59,362 bases of DNA from IMG/VR virus record IMGVR_UViG_3300018481_000024, positions 1 through 59,362 of that record, one strand, 5' to 3'. The notes under the pieces were generated by a model. That model was not told the origin of the DNA. It saw only the letters and a program-made list of their open reading frames with translations, and ran no database searches. The position numbers and the translations under genes were made by a program. Positions 26,802 through 36,138 of the stretch are shown piece by piece. Source of the stretch: a virus. The stretch's first letter is position 1. Each line of letters begins with the position of its first letter.

Positions 26802-28753
26802 CCGAGGACATCCTTCCCCGCAGTAACGACCCGGAGTACGCCGCCTTCAAGCTCCGGCGTGTCGATGGCTCCGGCGATGTCGCTCGCGGTCGTAGTGCTG
26901 AAGAAATCCTGCAAGACCTTCGACCGGGTATGGCGGCGGCTGCGGCGATCAGGTTCGCCAGTGAGGTTCCAGAAGGTCTGGACATCGTCGGGGTCATGTC
27001 GACCCGTCCCATCTCCTACGACACGATGGAGATCCTCTGGGGCATCCCGGCGACCATGAAGGACGTGTGGAACGAGATGACCATCGTCCGTTCGGCGTTC
27101 GGGTACCCCATGACCCCAGCCGACGGCGTCATGGTGATGCACCGGTACAACCGAGCAGCGCTCGACACTCTCGTCCCGCCGGACTCCGACTTCAGCCCCG
27201 AGACGGTGCTCACGTCCGAGACTGCGGGGATCACCTACGACAAGATCCTCCAGTCGGGGCGGTTCTACTACTACACGTTCTTCTTCAAGGTCGGGACGAC
27301 GTGGGCGGTGGCGAAGCGCCACAGCAACCTGATCCCGTTCGACTACCGCCACCGTGACTCCATGGAGATGGAGACGGCCCCCTTCTACTTCCGTCACCAG
27401 AGCGAGGCCAACCTCGACTTCCTGAAGCGGTGGTACTGGCTGATCGGGTTCGAAGCCGACTACACCCGCACCCTCGCCTACGGAGTGGAGCAGCTCTACA
27501 ACGCTGACATCGCTCCCCTGTCGCTCCTCAAGGAGTTGGGCAAGCAGAACTTCGGATTCAACTTCTCACATTGGCGACGGACCGTCGGGGAGATCCGGTA
27601 CCGGGCGCTGCTGGCGAAGGTGCGCCGCATCCTCGACGCCCGCGGCACCTTCGTCGGTCTTCAGGACATGTGTGAGGCAGCGTCGGGCTACGAGTGCTTC
27701 GTCCTGCCCGGTGTCAACATCATGACCCTCGCCGATGACTCGGAGTTCCACGGCGGGATCGGCAACTGGGCACCGTCCCCCTTTGTCATCTCCCGACAGG
27801 CTCGACACCTGCTCGGCCTGTCACCGTTGGAGGGTGGCCTCGGGAAGGTCACCATTCCCGACGAGGTCCCCAACACCCGACATCTCGTGATGCAGAACTA
27901 CACCCTCGACCCCAACGACACTCCGCCCGAGACGCCGTGTCGGGGAGAGATGAAGGTGGTGGCCGACGCCGAGAACCAGATGCTCTTCACCTGCGGAGCG
28001 GGGCAGGCGAGGTACATGCTCGGCGACCGGGAGATCGAGTCGCAGATGGACCCGGCCATGCGGGGTGTGCCGGTCTACGAGGGGACCGGCTACTACTTCT
28101 CGTTCTACATGCGACGTGATCTCGCGGTGGTGGACCCGGCTGACACCGTCCTCTTCGGGTTCGCCTACTTCACGTCCGAACAGATGGACGCTGGGTACAG
28201 CGACGCCTTCGGCTCCCAGCCTGATCAGGTGGACGCCACCTCCAACCCTCCCCGCGACTTCGATGAGGTCGACTCCACCTATGCCACATGGGATGCCCTC
28301 TACGCCGACGATGTGACATGGGACGAGGTGGCTGGGCATTTCACGACCGGTGGAAGGGGCGACCTCGACTGGATGTCTGGGTACGAGTCGTTTATCAACA
28401 TGCGTCTCGCCGGGATGGAGATCGTGGAGGAACTCCGTCCCGCACCGATCGACGCCCAGTGGTCCCAGTATGACTCCGAGTTCTTCGTCCCGGTCGGGAA
28501 GGAGATCCGGTTCGCCGTCCCGTTCGTGTGGGTTCATGACTCGTCGTCCTACGGGGTGCCGACCAGCGCTCGGTACTTCACCGGCTTCATGGTGAACTCT
28601 GCTCAGGTCGGTGACGACATCTCGACCTATCGCCCGCAGGGCCACCTCAGGCTGAAGGCACAACTGGAGGGGGACCACGTCCTGACCGACGGGTCCGAGG
28701 TTCCCGGTATGACCGTCAGGTACGTCGGCACCGACTACGGACAGGGCAACTGA
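26798..28753 (+). CDS. Tail protein I-like/baseplate wedge protein with C-terminal extension
   Basis: 651 residues. Residues ~145-300 include FYFRHQSEANLDFLKRWYWLIGFEADYTRTLAYGVEQLYNADIAPLSLLKELGKQNFGF and RRTVGEIRYRALLAKVRRILDARGTFVGLQDMCEAASGY, the layout of tail protein I/gp7-type wedge proteins where the fibre is attached. The last ~330 residues are beta-rich and look like a carbohydrate-binding or fibre-docking extension. The likely role is a peripheral baseplate protein that holds fibres. The neighbouring J-like gene supports this. Confidence 0.72.
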   Translation: MTEDILPRSNDPEYAAFKLRRVDGSGDVARGRSAEEILQDLRPGMAAAAAIRFASEVPEGLDIVGVMSTRPISYDTMEILWGIPATMKDVWNEMTIVRSAFGYPMTPADGVMVMHRYNRAALDTLVPPDSDFSPETVLTSETAGITYDKILQSGRFYYYTFFFKVGTTWAVAKRHSNLIPFDYRHRDSMEMETAPFYFRHQSEANLDFLKRWYWLIGFEADYTRTLAYGVEQLYNADIAPLSLLKELGKQNFGFNFSHWRRTVGEIRYRALLAKVRRILDARGTFVGLQDMCEAASGYECFVLPGVNIMTLADDSEFHGGIGNWAPSPFVISRQARHLLGLSPLEGGLGKVTIPDEVPNTRHLVMQNYTLDPNDTPPETPCRGEMKVVADAENQMLFTCGAGQARYMLGDREIESQMDPAMRGVPVYEGTGYYFSFYMRRDLAVVDPADTVLFGFAYFTSEQMDAGYSDAFGSQPDQVDATSNPPRDFDEVDSTYATWDALYADDVTWDEVAGHFTTGGRGDLDWMSGYESFINMRLAGMEIVEELRPAPIDAQWSQYDSEFFVPVGKEIRFAVPFVWVHDSSSYGVPTSARYFTGFMVNSAQVGDDISTYRPQGHLRLKAQLEGDHVLTDGSEVPGMTVRYVGTDYGQGN

Positions 28754-30228
28754 TGGAGATGATCTTCTCCGACTGGGCGACGACCGTGGGTCTGCGGGAG
28801 ATGTCCACTCACCAGACGGTTGACCTGAGGATGACCCTCTTGGTCAGGTGTCCGTACTTCTTCTCGTCCGACTCCCCCGACCCAGCGGGCGGTAACAACT
28901 ACGACCACATCCTCCGCTGCGAGACTCTCGGTGAGATCCTCGCCAATCCCATGTGGCAGAAGGTGTCCCCCGAACAGGACTTCAAGAACCCTGAGGCTGC
29001 TGTCGCCCCGGTCAGCTTCCGGGGCCAAGGGTCACAGGTCCAAGCTCTCGGCTCATGGGACTACACCTCCGATGAGGACGCCCTGATCTTCGGGTGGGTC
29101 CTGACGGAGGCGACCGATGGTGATCCGTTGGACGAGAACGTCGTCTGCTCCGCCCGGTACAACCGGCTCGTCTTCATCACTAGCAAGGAAGGCCCGCCGG
29201 TCCGTTCGACCACGTTCACCTATGAGACGGAGGGGACGGAGCGAAGTCATCTGTTCGCCTTCGACCTGACCGATGTCGATGAGAAGAACCGGGTCAGGGC
29301 ATGGATCGGAAGCCCGGTTCTGAAGATGCCGCCCATGAAGTGGGAGAGCGCACGCTCCGTCCATGTCTGGATGGATCCGACGAGGACCAACTACATCTCC
29401 AACCCCTCGTTCCAGATCAGCGCAGGCGGTCTGACTGGGTGGCGGTCGAACGCCAAGAACGGAATCGAGTCCATCGTCGGTGGCCGGTTCCGCGGCCTTA
29501 CGTCAGACCTCAAGTGCGGGAAGGTCGGTCTGTACGCCGGGGATCCTGATCTGGTGGTGGAGAGCAACCCGTTCCCGACCCAGAACCGGGAGGGCTGGAC
29601 CTCACAGATCTCCATCTGGATCGAACATCCGAACGTGGAGGTGAGGGCCGGGATCCTCCTCATGCCCAACGACGGGAACGTCGATCCGGGTCACTTGCTG
29701 TACCTGAATTCCGGGTGGCGACGGCTCACGGCTCAGACGTGGTTCGACATCAGGAACGCCCTGCCTCAGGTCGACGGGTTCAAGGAAGGTGTCCTCCGGT
29801 TGGAAGCCCGCCTCATCGAAGGGTCGGACTCAGCCGAGGTCCGTCTTGATGACGCCATCGTGGAGCCGAACATATCCAACAAGGGATTCTTCGACGGCGC
29901 ATATGGAATGGGATTCTCCACCGACTTCAGGTGGGTCAACGGGAGCGATGATGCCAATGCGTCATTCTCCACCTTCTATAACAACAGAGATGCGGTGCAG
30001 CAGTTTCTGTTCGGTACATGGATCCAGATCCGAGACTCCGTCTCCATGGAGGAGACGACGGCGTGGAGCAAGGGCGTAGCCGAAGAGTGGGTACCTGAGG
30101 GTGTTAGGGTCATTGACCACTGGGATGATGTCTCGCTCAAGCGGACGCACTCATGGATGCAGGACGTTCCACTACCGGCGTACGATTATCCAGACAAGTC
30201 TGTTGTATTTGATTTGGAGAACTCATGA
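28753..30228 (+). CDS. Baseplate-associated protein with carbohydrate-binding-like domain
   Basis: 491 residues, TGATG coupling to the preceding gene. The central part TNYISNPSFQISAGGLTGWRSN...IESIVGG and the later segment ISIWIEHPNVEVRAGILLMP have the NPSFE..GW layout of jelly-roll carbohydrate-binding modules. A VRLDDAIVEP strand ends the module. It may attach the baseplate to surface polysaccharide or form part of a short fibre. The call rests on this pattern. Confidence 0.65.
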   Translation: MEMIFSDWATTVGLREMSTHQTVDLRMTLLVRCPYFFSSDSPDPAGGNNYDHILRCETLGEILANPMWQKVSPEQDFKNPEAAVAPVSFRGQGSQVQALGSWDYTSDEDALIFGWVLTEATDGDPLDENVVCSARYNRLVFITSKEGPPVRSTTFTYETEGTERSHLFAFDLTDVDEKNRVRAWIGSPVLKMPPMKWESARSVHVWMDPTRTNYISNPSFQISAGGLTGWRSNAKNGIESIVGGRFRGLTSDLKCGKVGLYAGDPDLVVESNPFPTQNREGWTSQISIWIEHPNVEVRAGILLMPNDGNVDPGHLLYLNSGWRRLTAQTWFDIRNALPQVDGFKEGVLRLEARLIEGSDSAEVRLDDAIVEPNISNKGFFDGAYGMGFSTDFRWVNGSDDANASFSTFYNNRDAVQQFLFGTWIQIRDSVSMEETTAWSKGVAEEWVPEGVRVIDHWDDVSLKRTHSWMQDVPLPAYDYPDKSVVFDLENS

Positions 30229-32342
30229 CGCTGGAAGCGCCAGATCTCAAGTGGACTGAACTCCTTCAGGAGATGTCCGACAACAACATCGGGAAGATCA
30301 CCGAAGAGGTGATGAGGTCGGCCCTCCGCTTCTCCCAGTTGTCGTTCCTGCTGCTCGGCGGGTCGAGCCTCAACCTCTCGTCCAGTTGGATCCAGACGAT
30401 CACCCCGGCGAACAGGGGTGGAATCCCGAGTGAGGTACTTCATCAGGAATATGTACTCAACGACATACCCCTGACCGGGTCATCGAACTCCTACGTCTTC
30501 TCCCAGAACTACCTGAGCTTCGGTTCCATCGACGGGGTCCACAAGGGCGTCAAGTACACCACCACCGGAGCTATCGAGGCTCCGACGGCCCAGCGGGTCT
30601 TCCGGGCGGCGTGGAACTTCCAGTACCGGGACACCGCACTCCAGACATATGCCTTGGTGTTGTATGTCATTCCCGCCGAGGTGGACGACGGAGCAGGTGG
30701 CACCCGAGCCGGAGTCTTCCCCGATGACCTCCGCATGGTCGGATCGTTCCCGCTCACCGATGTCTCCCAAGCCATCACCTACGAGACGCCCGAGTCGGAA
30801 CCGAAGGTAGATTCCTACGTCTACCACAGCGTCGGTGACATGCTCCTCGCCTTGGCTCCGGGCGACTTCGTCCTCCCGGCGCTGGCCCACTACGGGCCGT
30901 CGCAGTCGGCGTCGGCGCTGAACCACGACATGTCGATCCAGTTCTCGATGACCTCACTGGGATCGATCGAGGACGTGACGTTCACCGAGGGGTACTGGAC
31001 GGCCTCGGCGTACAACTCGGCCCTCCAAGACGTGGCGCTGGCCGACGGCATCTCGGGCATCGTCCCGGCCATCAGTCCTCCGCTGGCCGGTGGTGTCATC
31101 GGCGGTGACTCGACGCTGCCGCCCATCACGTCCACCGGGAACATGAAGTTCCTGACGGCCCAGACGGGTTCGCCGGGGACCTATCACTGGCGTGATGTCA
31201 TCCACGAGGACGCCAACAACCCTCCGACGGGGACCATCACCGTCGACTGGGCCAACGAGGCCACCATCCCGGCCCAGTGGTGGGCCAACACGACGAACGC
31301 GTCGATCTACTACTTCAAGTGGGGATCCTCCACGACCGGGACGTGGACGCTGCTCGGTGCGATGGTCCCTCCCCGAGGTGCTCATCTTGACGGCGATGTC
31401 CTGACCCTCGGTCCGTCCGGGGTCCTGTGGCAGACCCCCAGCGGGGCGATCACCTTCATCGCCACCGGCTCTCTGCCTCCGTCAGGCCCGCCGGGAGCGG
31501 TGAACATCGATCCGCTCACGGGCGAAGTTCGTCAGTGGTCCGGTACGGCGTGGAACCAGACGATGTTCGTCAGCACCGATGTGCTGCCAGCGTCTCGGGC
31601 CGACGGACAGGTTCTCCAGTGGGAAACCAGTCCGACCCCTCACTGGCAGATGGTCGGCCTCGCCGGGTTCCTGCCCACCGCTGCCAACGGCGACACCCTC
31701 GTCACGGAGGCGGGTAGCTGGATCGCGAAGACGTACAAGCTCACTTCCCTGTACGACGTGGGAACGGTGGCTCCACTCAACGATCAGGTCCCGACATGGG
31801 ACACGACGGAGTCCAAGTTCGTCATGAAGAACCGGCTGCCGTCCGGTACCGGTGTCCCGGTCTACAAGTTCCGAACGATGGAAGCGGCGGCGGTCGTCGG
31901 GACCACGGTGGTACCCGATCCGATACTGATGGCGACGGTGTCGGGCGGTGACAAGTGGTACGAGTACGAGGCCATCATCAGCTTCGCCGCTGATGCTGCC
32001 GCCGACATCCAGTTGGGTACCCAGTTCACGATCTCGGTGGGGACGGGAGCCGTGTCGAACAACTGGTCGATCCTCGGTGTCGTTCCCAATGGAACGTCCC
32101 AGATGTGGAGTGGGCACATTGACACCAACGGAGCGGTCGGCTCTGTGTTCTTCGACGGCCTCGGTGTCACCCCGGCTGACCGGCGCTCGGTGACGATGAG
32201 GGGCGTCGTCTATGTGGACGCAACCGTCACCGAGGCTGAACTCGCCATCGTGTCGTCAGAAGCCACCGCAGGAGGTGGCTGCTACATCTACGAGTCGTCG
32301 TTCCTCAAGGTGACCCCCATGAACAACGGGTCTGTGACGTAG
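30225..32342 (+). CDS. Large fibre/baseplate protein, beta-rich
   Basis: 705 residues, ATGA overlap with the previous gene. The N-terminal helix (LKWTELLQEMSDNNIGKITEEVMRSALRFSQLSFLLLGG) probably attaches to the baseplate. Long Gly/Thr/Ser-rich beta regions follow, with a collagen-unlike PPSGPPGAVNIDPLTGEVRQWSGTAWNQ linker near 415-440 and a compact C-terminal domain (~545-705) of the KWYEYEAIISFAADAAADIQLG type that resembles a C1q/jelly-roll receptor-binding head. The best call is a tail fibre or spike. Confidence 0.65.
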   Translation: MTLEAPDLKWTELLQEMSDNNIGKITEEVMRSALRFSQLSFLLLGGSSLNLSSSWIQTITPANRGGIPSEVLHQEYVLNDIPLTGSSNSYVFSQNYLSFGSIDGVHKGVKYTTTGAIEAPTAQRVFRAAWNFQYRDTALQTYALVLYVIPAEVDDGAGGTRAGVFPDDLRMVGSFPLTDVSQAITYETPESEPKVDSYVYHSVGDMLLALAPGDFVLPALAHYGPSQSASALNHDMSIQFSMTSLGSIEDVTFTEGYWTASAYNSALQDVALADGISGIVPAISPPLAGGVIGGDSTLPPITSTGNMKFLTAQTGSPGTYHWRDVIHEDANNPPTGTITVDWANEATIPAQWWANTTNASIYYFKWGSSTTGTWTLLGAMVPPRGAHLDGDVLTLGPSGVLWQTPSGAITFIATGSLPPSGPPGAVNIDPLTGEVRQWSGTAWNQTMFVSTDVLPASRADGQVLQWETSPTPHWQMVGLAGFLPTAANGDTLVTEAGSWIAKTYKLTSLYDVGTVAPLNDQVPTWDTTESKFVMKNRLPSGTGVPVYKFRTMEAAAVVGTTVVPDPILMATVSGGDKWYEYEAIISFAADAAADIQLGTQFTISVGTGAVSNNWSILGVVPNGTSQMWSGHIDTNGAVGSVFFDGLGVTPADRRSVTMRGVVYVDATVTEAELAIVSSEATAGGGCYIYESSFLKVTPMNNGSVT

Positions 32343-32348
32343 CCCGAG

Positions 32349-32726
32349 ATGGGCTGGGATGAGGTAGATCTCATCGGACCGTATCCACATAGGATGAGAT
32401 TCAGTAAAGAGGATAAAGGTGGGTTCTCATTCTTCACATCCCGTTGTGGATGTGGCTGGAAATACGCAGCACTGAATCAACGAGAGGTTCTTGGTAAGGT
32501 GGCAGAGCACCAAGAATCGGTGGAAAATGAGGTGGCCTCCATGAGTGACGACGACGAGGATCGCAACCTTCGGGAGCGGCTCGGCGACGCTATTGACGAC
32601 CTCGGAGACAGGATCCGGGGACGTGATGACGACGTGGACCCCGAGGTCGAGCTGCGTCGGCTCGGTGACGACGACCAAGACGCCACGCCGAGTGACGACG
32701 AGCTGGTGACGGAGGACGAGCGATGA
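32349..32726 (+). CDS. Small acidic protein with N-terminal CxC motif
   Basis: 125 residues. The first half has SRCGCGWKYAALNQREVLGKVAEHQ; the second half is strongly acidic and hydrophilic (DDDEDRN...DDLGDRIRGRDDDVD) and likely unstructured or helical. The start at 32349 has a weak ribosome site. An in-frame ATG at 32541 after GAGGTGG is an alternative that would give only the acidic half. It lies just before the endolysin and overlaps it by ATGA. Function unknown. Confidence 0.55.
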   Translation: MGWDEVDLIGPYPHRMRFSKEDKGGFSFFTSRCGCGWKYAALNQREVLGKVAEHQESVENEVASMSDDDEDRNLRERLGDAIDDLGDRIRGRDDDVDPEVELRRLGDDDQDATPSDDELVTEDER

Positions 32727-33445
32727 GCTGGTATGTCGGTAGTTCCCTCGATCAGCTTCTGAACGAGATCAACGCCTCGGCCCCGAACCGGAACAAGGCG
32801 AGCGATGGAAGCATCGGGGACGCCAGTCACAGCGCGTCCACCAGCGACCATAATCCGTGTGATTGCCACAACGCTGTGTGTGCTCGGGACTACACGCATG
32901 ATCCCGGCGGTGGCTTCGACAGCTACGCCTTCGCCCACTGGCTGGCGGACCGGACCAAGGGTCCCGAGGCTCGGGTCAAGTACATCATCAGCAACGGGCA
33001 GATCGCGAGCGGGCAGGGTCAGTCATATCCGGCTGGACAATGGCGTCCATATACCGGATCCAACAAACATGACCATCATGTACACGTTTCTGTCCGCCAC
33101 GGTTCGGAGTACTTCGACAACGCTGGCGGATGGAGCTGGTCGGGCGGAGCGCCCGGTCCCGACAACCCACCCCCGGAGATTGGACTTGATCAGATGTTCG
33201 CACTCATCAGATTCGACAACAAGGTATATCGCTGGAACGGCATCAACCGCGTCCACGTCCCCAACGAGCAGATGCTCGGCGGCGACCAGATCATGCTCGG
33301 TGTGATGGGCATGGACCAGACGATCTGGGATGTCGACCCGTGGTGGGGTTCGACCTACCCCGAGGCGACCGACAGCCAGACGTACTGGAACACCTCGGTC
33401 ATCGCGCAGCACACGCCGGGTCTGCCTCCCGACCACATCGCCTGA
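32723..33445 (+). CDS. Endolysin, M15-type peptidase with C-terminal wall-binding-like region
   Basis: 240 residues. Residues ~30-125 carry the M15-type zinc pattern of actinophage endolysins: GDASHSASTSDHNPCDC, then CARDYTHDPGGGFD (metal Asp) and DHHVHVSVRHG (metal His). A Gly/Pro linker (~136-152) leads to a C-terminal region with MFALIRFDNKVYRWNGINRVHVPNEQML, similar to repeats at the ends of actinophage lysins. It should cut peptide cross-links of peptidoglycan at lysis. No signal peptide is present, so it needs a holin; candidates are at 34750 and 34958. Confidence 0.8.
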   Translation: MSWYVGSSLDQLLNEINASAPNRNKASDGSIGDASHSASTSDHNPCDCHNAVCARDYTHDPGGGFDSYAFAHWLADRTKGPEARVKYIISNGQIASGQGQSYPAGQWRPYTGSNKHDHHVHVSVRHGSEYFDNAGGWSWSGGAPGPDNPPPEIGLDQMFALIRFDNKVYRWNGINRVHVPNEQMLGGDQIMLGVMGMDQTIWDVDPWWGSTYPEATDSQTYWNTSVIAQHTPGLPPDHIA

Positions 33446-33448
33446 TCG

Positions 33449-34027
33449 ATGCCATCTTCCTACAGGGGCATCACCGTCCCTGATGACACCGACTGGGCTG
33501 ACATCGAGACTGCGTTCCGCAGCTTCCTCGACAAGTTGTCCCCGGTCGGAGAGGTCAGGATGTTCGCCGGGGCTGCTGCCCCGGCTGGGTTCCTCCTGTG
33601 CGACGGAGCGGCCATCCCTGCCGGGACGGACTACAACGCTCTCAGAACCCTGATTGGTGCGAACACTCCAGATTTCAGGGGTCGTTCGCCCTTCGGTCCC
33701 GGTGCCAGTGGTGTCGCTCTGAACGCTGCCGGTGGAGCGCAGACCGTCGCTCTCTCCGAGGCGCAGATCGGAAGCCACGCTCACGCCGGGGGTACCGCTG
33801 CGGCGGGGAACCACTGGCACTACATCCAGTCCATCGCCGGGGTCGGTACCGGCAACAACTCATGGGGCATGGGTACGTTCACCATCTCCGGGCAGCGTGA
33901 CTACAACACCGACTGGGCTGCTCAAGGGGACCACGCTCACAACTTCTCCACCGATTACCGAGGCGGCAACCAAGCTCATGAGAACATGCCGCCGTGGCGG
34001 GGCATCAACTTCATCATCAAGTGGTAG
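33449..34027 (+). CDS. Short tail fibre with tail-collar domain
   Basis: 192 residues. Residues ~30-80 are the collar domain (PVGEVRMFAGAAAPAGFLLCDGAAIPAG, TPDFRGRSPFGPG), followed by a His-rich segment (SEAQIGSHAHAGGTAAAGNHWHY) and the usual closing MPPWRGINFIIKW. It is a second collar fibre, much shorter than that at 1986. The N-terminal ~25 residues would dock it. Its stop is 6 nt before the next ATG. Confidence 0.82.
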   Translation: MPSSYRGITVPDDTDWADIETAFRSFLDKLSPVGEVRMFAGAAAPAGFLLCDGAAIPAGTDYNALRTLIGANTPDFRGRSPFGPGASGVALNAAGGAQTVALSEAQIGSHAHAGGTAAAGNHWHYIQSIAGVGTGNNSWGMGTFTISGQRDYNTDWAAQGDHAHNFSTDYRGGNQAHENMPPWRGINFIIKW

Positions 34028-34033
34028 GGGATA

Positions 34034-34738
34034 ATGGCTCAATACGGGACACATAATCTGGAGATACCGGACGGGAGTGACCGGGCCAGCGCGACGGTGG
34101 CCTTCTCCGAGTTCACCAACACCCTCGACCCGGTGCTGGACGCCATCTCCACTCAGGCCGACAACGCTGCCAGTTCGGTCGGCGAAGTCTCCGACCAGTA
34201 CGGATCTCTGAGCGCCACCGTCGCTCAGCAAGCCACCAGCATCAGCAACCTCAACACCAAGACCACCAACCTCGCCAAGGCCGGGACCGTGCTGGTGGTT
34301 CGGCTGACCGCTGACTTCCACGTCGGCACTGACGCTGCTCACATCACCCTTCCGTTCGACACGGTCGATTACCGACATCCCTCGGGTACGTTCGCCAACG
34401 GGGTCTGGACCGCTCCTGCTGCTGGCCGGGTCAGGGTGACGGCAGGAGCGATGCCCTGCTACGGATCTGCTTGGGGAGCGGCGGACCTACAGGGGTTTCC
34501 GTCAATCCTCTCCATCGTCAAGTCGGGGACGCTCTACCGGATCGGCCAAGTCGGGGCGCATCACAACTTCTTCATTCTCAACGGGTCAACGACCTTCACG
34601 GTTGCTGCTGGGAACCAGATCACCGCCGCTATCTACATGAATGCCATAAACATCTACAAGACGGTCAGGGCCAGTCCCACCGACGACAATGGCAACTTCA
34701 TGATGATCGAGTATCTCCGAGATGCGGAGATCTCATAA
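34034..34738 (+). CDS. Fibre-like protein with coiled coil and C-terminal jelly-roll-like head
   Basis: 234 residues. Residues ~25-90 form a coiled coil (TLDPVLDAISTQADNAASSVGEVSDQYGSLSATVAQQATSISNLNTKTTNL). The C-terminal ~140 residues are beta-rich with FANGVWTAPAAGRVRVTAGA and FFILNGSTTFTVAAGNQITAAIYM, similar to the C1q/TNF-like heads found on phage fibres. It is probably a trimeric short fibre or receptor-binding tip. It lies between a collar fibre and the holin-like genes. Confidence 0.65.
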   Translation: MAQYGTHNLEIPDGSDRASATVAFSEFTNTLDPVLDAISTQADNAASSVGEVSDQYGSLSATVAQQATSISNLNTKTTNLAKAGTVLVVRLTADFHVGTDAAHITLPFDTVDYRHPSGTFANGVWTAPAAGRVRVTAGAMPCYGSAWGAADLQGFPSILSIVKSGTLYRIGQVGAHHNFFILNGSTTFTVAAGNQITAAIYMNAINIYKTVRASPTDDNGNFMMIEYLRDAEIS

Positions 34739-34749
34739 AGGGGTAAATC

Positions 34750-34944
34750 ATGCTTTCAGTCATCGTTTCCAATGGGGATACCGCCGAGGTGTTCTTCCTC
34801 ATCGCCCTGATCCTCTTCGTGATCGCTGCGGTGGCTGGGTTCATCCGTCCCGGCACTCCCAACGGTCCGTACGCCTACCCATGGAACTCGGTGCTGGTGG
34901 CGGCGGGGTTGGCCTTCACCGCAGCCGGTTTCCTCTGGCTCTAA
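34750..34944 (+). CDS. Small membrane protein, holin candidate
   Basis: 64 residues with two hydrophobic segments: ~14-33 (VFFLIALILFVIAAVAGFI) and ~47-64 (SVLVAAGLAFTAAGFLWL), joined by a short loop with PGTPNGPYAYPW. Size and layout fit a two-span holin that opens the membrane for the endolysin at 32723. The ATG follows AAGGGG. Another small membrane gene follows in the same operon, so either could be the holin. Confidence 0.65.
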   Translation: MLSVIVSNGDTAEVFFLIALILFVIAAVAGFIRPGTPNGPYAYPWNSVLVAAGLAFTAAGFLWL

Positions 34945-34957
34945 GGAGCAGGACGGT

Positions 34958-35209
34958 GTGGACCTCCAGACGTTCGCCCTCGGCCTCGGCACGGTTCTAA
35001 CTGGGGCTGGTGGGGTGACGCTGGCGGTTCATGAATTTCGCAAGCGTGACAGGCGGGCGTTGAACGACGAAGCTGGAGCTATGTCGGACGACCTGACACG
35101 GGTCCGCCACGATCTGGTGGTGTGCCGCCGCTACTCCTTCGACCTCGCCGAGCGGTTGGCCGACCATGGACTTGAGGTGCCCGATCCTCCTGAGACGAAG
35201 CTGCCATGA
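34958..35209 (+). CDS. Small one-span membrane protein, lysis-cassette accessory
   Basis: 83 residues from a GTG start with AAGGAG upstream. One hydrophobic segment (~5-24, [20 protein letters not shown]) is followed by a charged helical tail ([31 protein letters not shown]). This layout is like class III holins or holin-associated proteins of actinophages. It overlaps the next gene by ATGA. Functional call is inferred from the neighbours. Confidence 0.55.
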   Translation: MDLQTFALGLGTVLTGAGGVTLAVHEFRKRDRRALNDEAGAMSDDLTRVRHDLVVCRRYSFDLAERLADHGLEVPDPPETKLP

Positions 35210-35865
35210 AGCGGAGCAGCGTATGGGCGCTGGTCGGGGTGATGCTGTTCATGACGGCGGTGCTGTTCTCGGCGACGGTCACCTCGGCGATCCCCGAGCC
35301 GATCGCTGGGGTGTCAGGACCAGCGGGACCGCCCGGACCAGCGGGACCGCCGGGTGAACGCGGTGAGAATGGCGTCACCGTCATGGGACCACCGGGTGTG
35401 CAGGGCGAACCCGGTAGGGCAGGTGCTGCTGGTGCGACCGGCAGAGCCGGTGACTCGATCATCGGTCCGCCGGGTGAGTCGATCATCGGACTGCCCGGTG
35501 CCAATGGCTCCGACGGTGCGGCTGGTGCCAACGGCGCTGACAGCACGGTGCCCGGACCGGCTGGCTCACCGGGAGCTACAGGTGCTCCGGGTTCGACAGG
35601 AGCGCCGGGACCACAGGGCGCTGACTCCACGGTGCCGGGACCGCAAGGCGAGCCGGGAGCGACAGGAGCGCCGGGTCCCCAAGGTGCCACGGGTGAGCCG
35701 GGTCCCCGAGGATTGCCCGGACCTCAGGGCGTACAGGGGCCGAAGGGTGATCCGGGTGAACCCGCTCCCCTCATCGAGTGCCCGCCGGGGTACTCCAATC
35801 AGGAGGTCACGGTCGATGTGAAGGGACGTGGGGAGGTCACGATCTATGGATGCATCAAAAACTAG
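35206..35865 (+). CDS. Secreted or membrane-anchored collagen-like protein
   Basis: 219 residues. The N-terminus has a basic start (MKRSS), then a hydrophobic stretch (~7-27) ending ...VTSAIPEP, i.e. a signal peptide or anchor with a possible cut after TSA. Residues ~35-182 are Gly-X-Y repeats with GADSTVPGP units like those of the fibres at 4240 and 55798. The C-terminal ~35 residues ([27 protein letters not shown]) have two cysteines that could form a disulfide outside the cell. A phage collagen-like protein with an export signal is unusual. It sits next to holin-like genes, so it may act on the cell surface or at lysis. Confidence 0.75.
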   Translation: MKRSSVWALVGVMLFMTAVLFSATVTSAIPEPIAGVSGPAGPPGPAGPPGERGENGVTVMGPPGVQGEPGRAGAAGATGRAGDSIIGPPGESIIGLPGANGSDGAAGANGADSTVPGPAGSPGATGAPGSTGAPGPQGADSTVPGPQGEPGATGAPGPQGATGEPGPRGLPGPQGVQGPKGDPGEPAPLIECPPGYSNQEVTVDVKGRGEVTIYGCIKN

Positions 35866-35882
35866 TGACGACACGCTAGTAT
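35861..35882 (+). promoter_or_regulatory. Candidate leaderless promoter with overlapping dyad
   Basis: A TAGTAT box (35877-35882) ends 7 nt before the ATG at 35890, the spacing for a leaderless transcript. It is overlapped by an inverted repeat ACTAG...CTAGT (35861-35880) that could be an operator. No good -35 box is seen. Confidence 0.35.
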
Positions 35883-35889
35883 CTGGCTC

Positions 35890-36138
35890 ATGCTGATTCT
35901 CCTACTGATCGTCGCAGTTTCTGTCCTCGGGATCGCCACCGTCCTCATCAAGCGGGCGGAGCGGACGATCCACGACCGGTTCGAATGGAAGACGACGGCC
36001 CTCGATCCTCCGGTCAAGCAGGCCGAGGCCCACCTCGTCACGAACTTGAAGGTCATCCACTACCTGTACGACTGGGAGCGGGAAGGCTGGTACGTCTCCT
36101 CAGAGAAACGGACAGGACGCCTTGATGAACTCGCGTAG
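35890..36138 (+). CDS. Small membrane-anchored protein, last rightward gene of the late block
   Basis: 82 residues. An N-terminal hydrophobic segment (~2-19, LILLLIVAVSVLGIATVLI) is followed by a basic and then mixed helix (KRAERTIHDRFEWKTT) and ...VIHYLYDWEREGWYVSSEKRTGRL. It has no Shine-Dalgarno sequence and appears leaderless. Its last 39 nt overlap the end of the leftward primase gene, so the two operons converge here with no visible terminator hairpin between them. Function unknown. Confidence 0.55.
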   Translation: MLILLLIVAVSVLGIATVLIKRAERTIHDRFEWKTTALDPPVKQAEAHLVTNLKVIHYLYDWEREGWYVSSEKRTGRLDELA

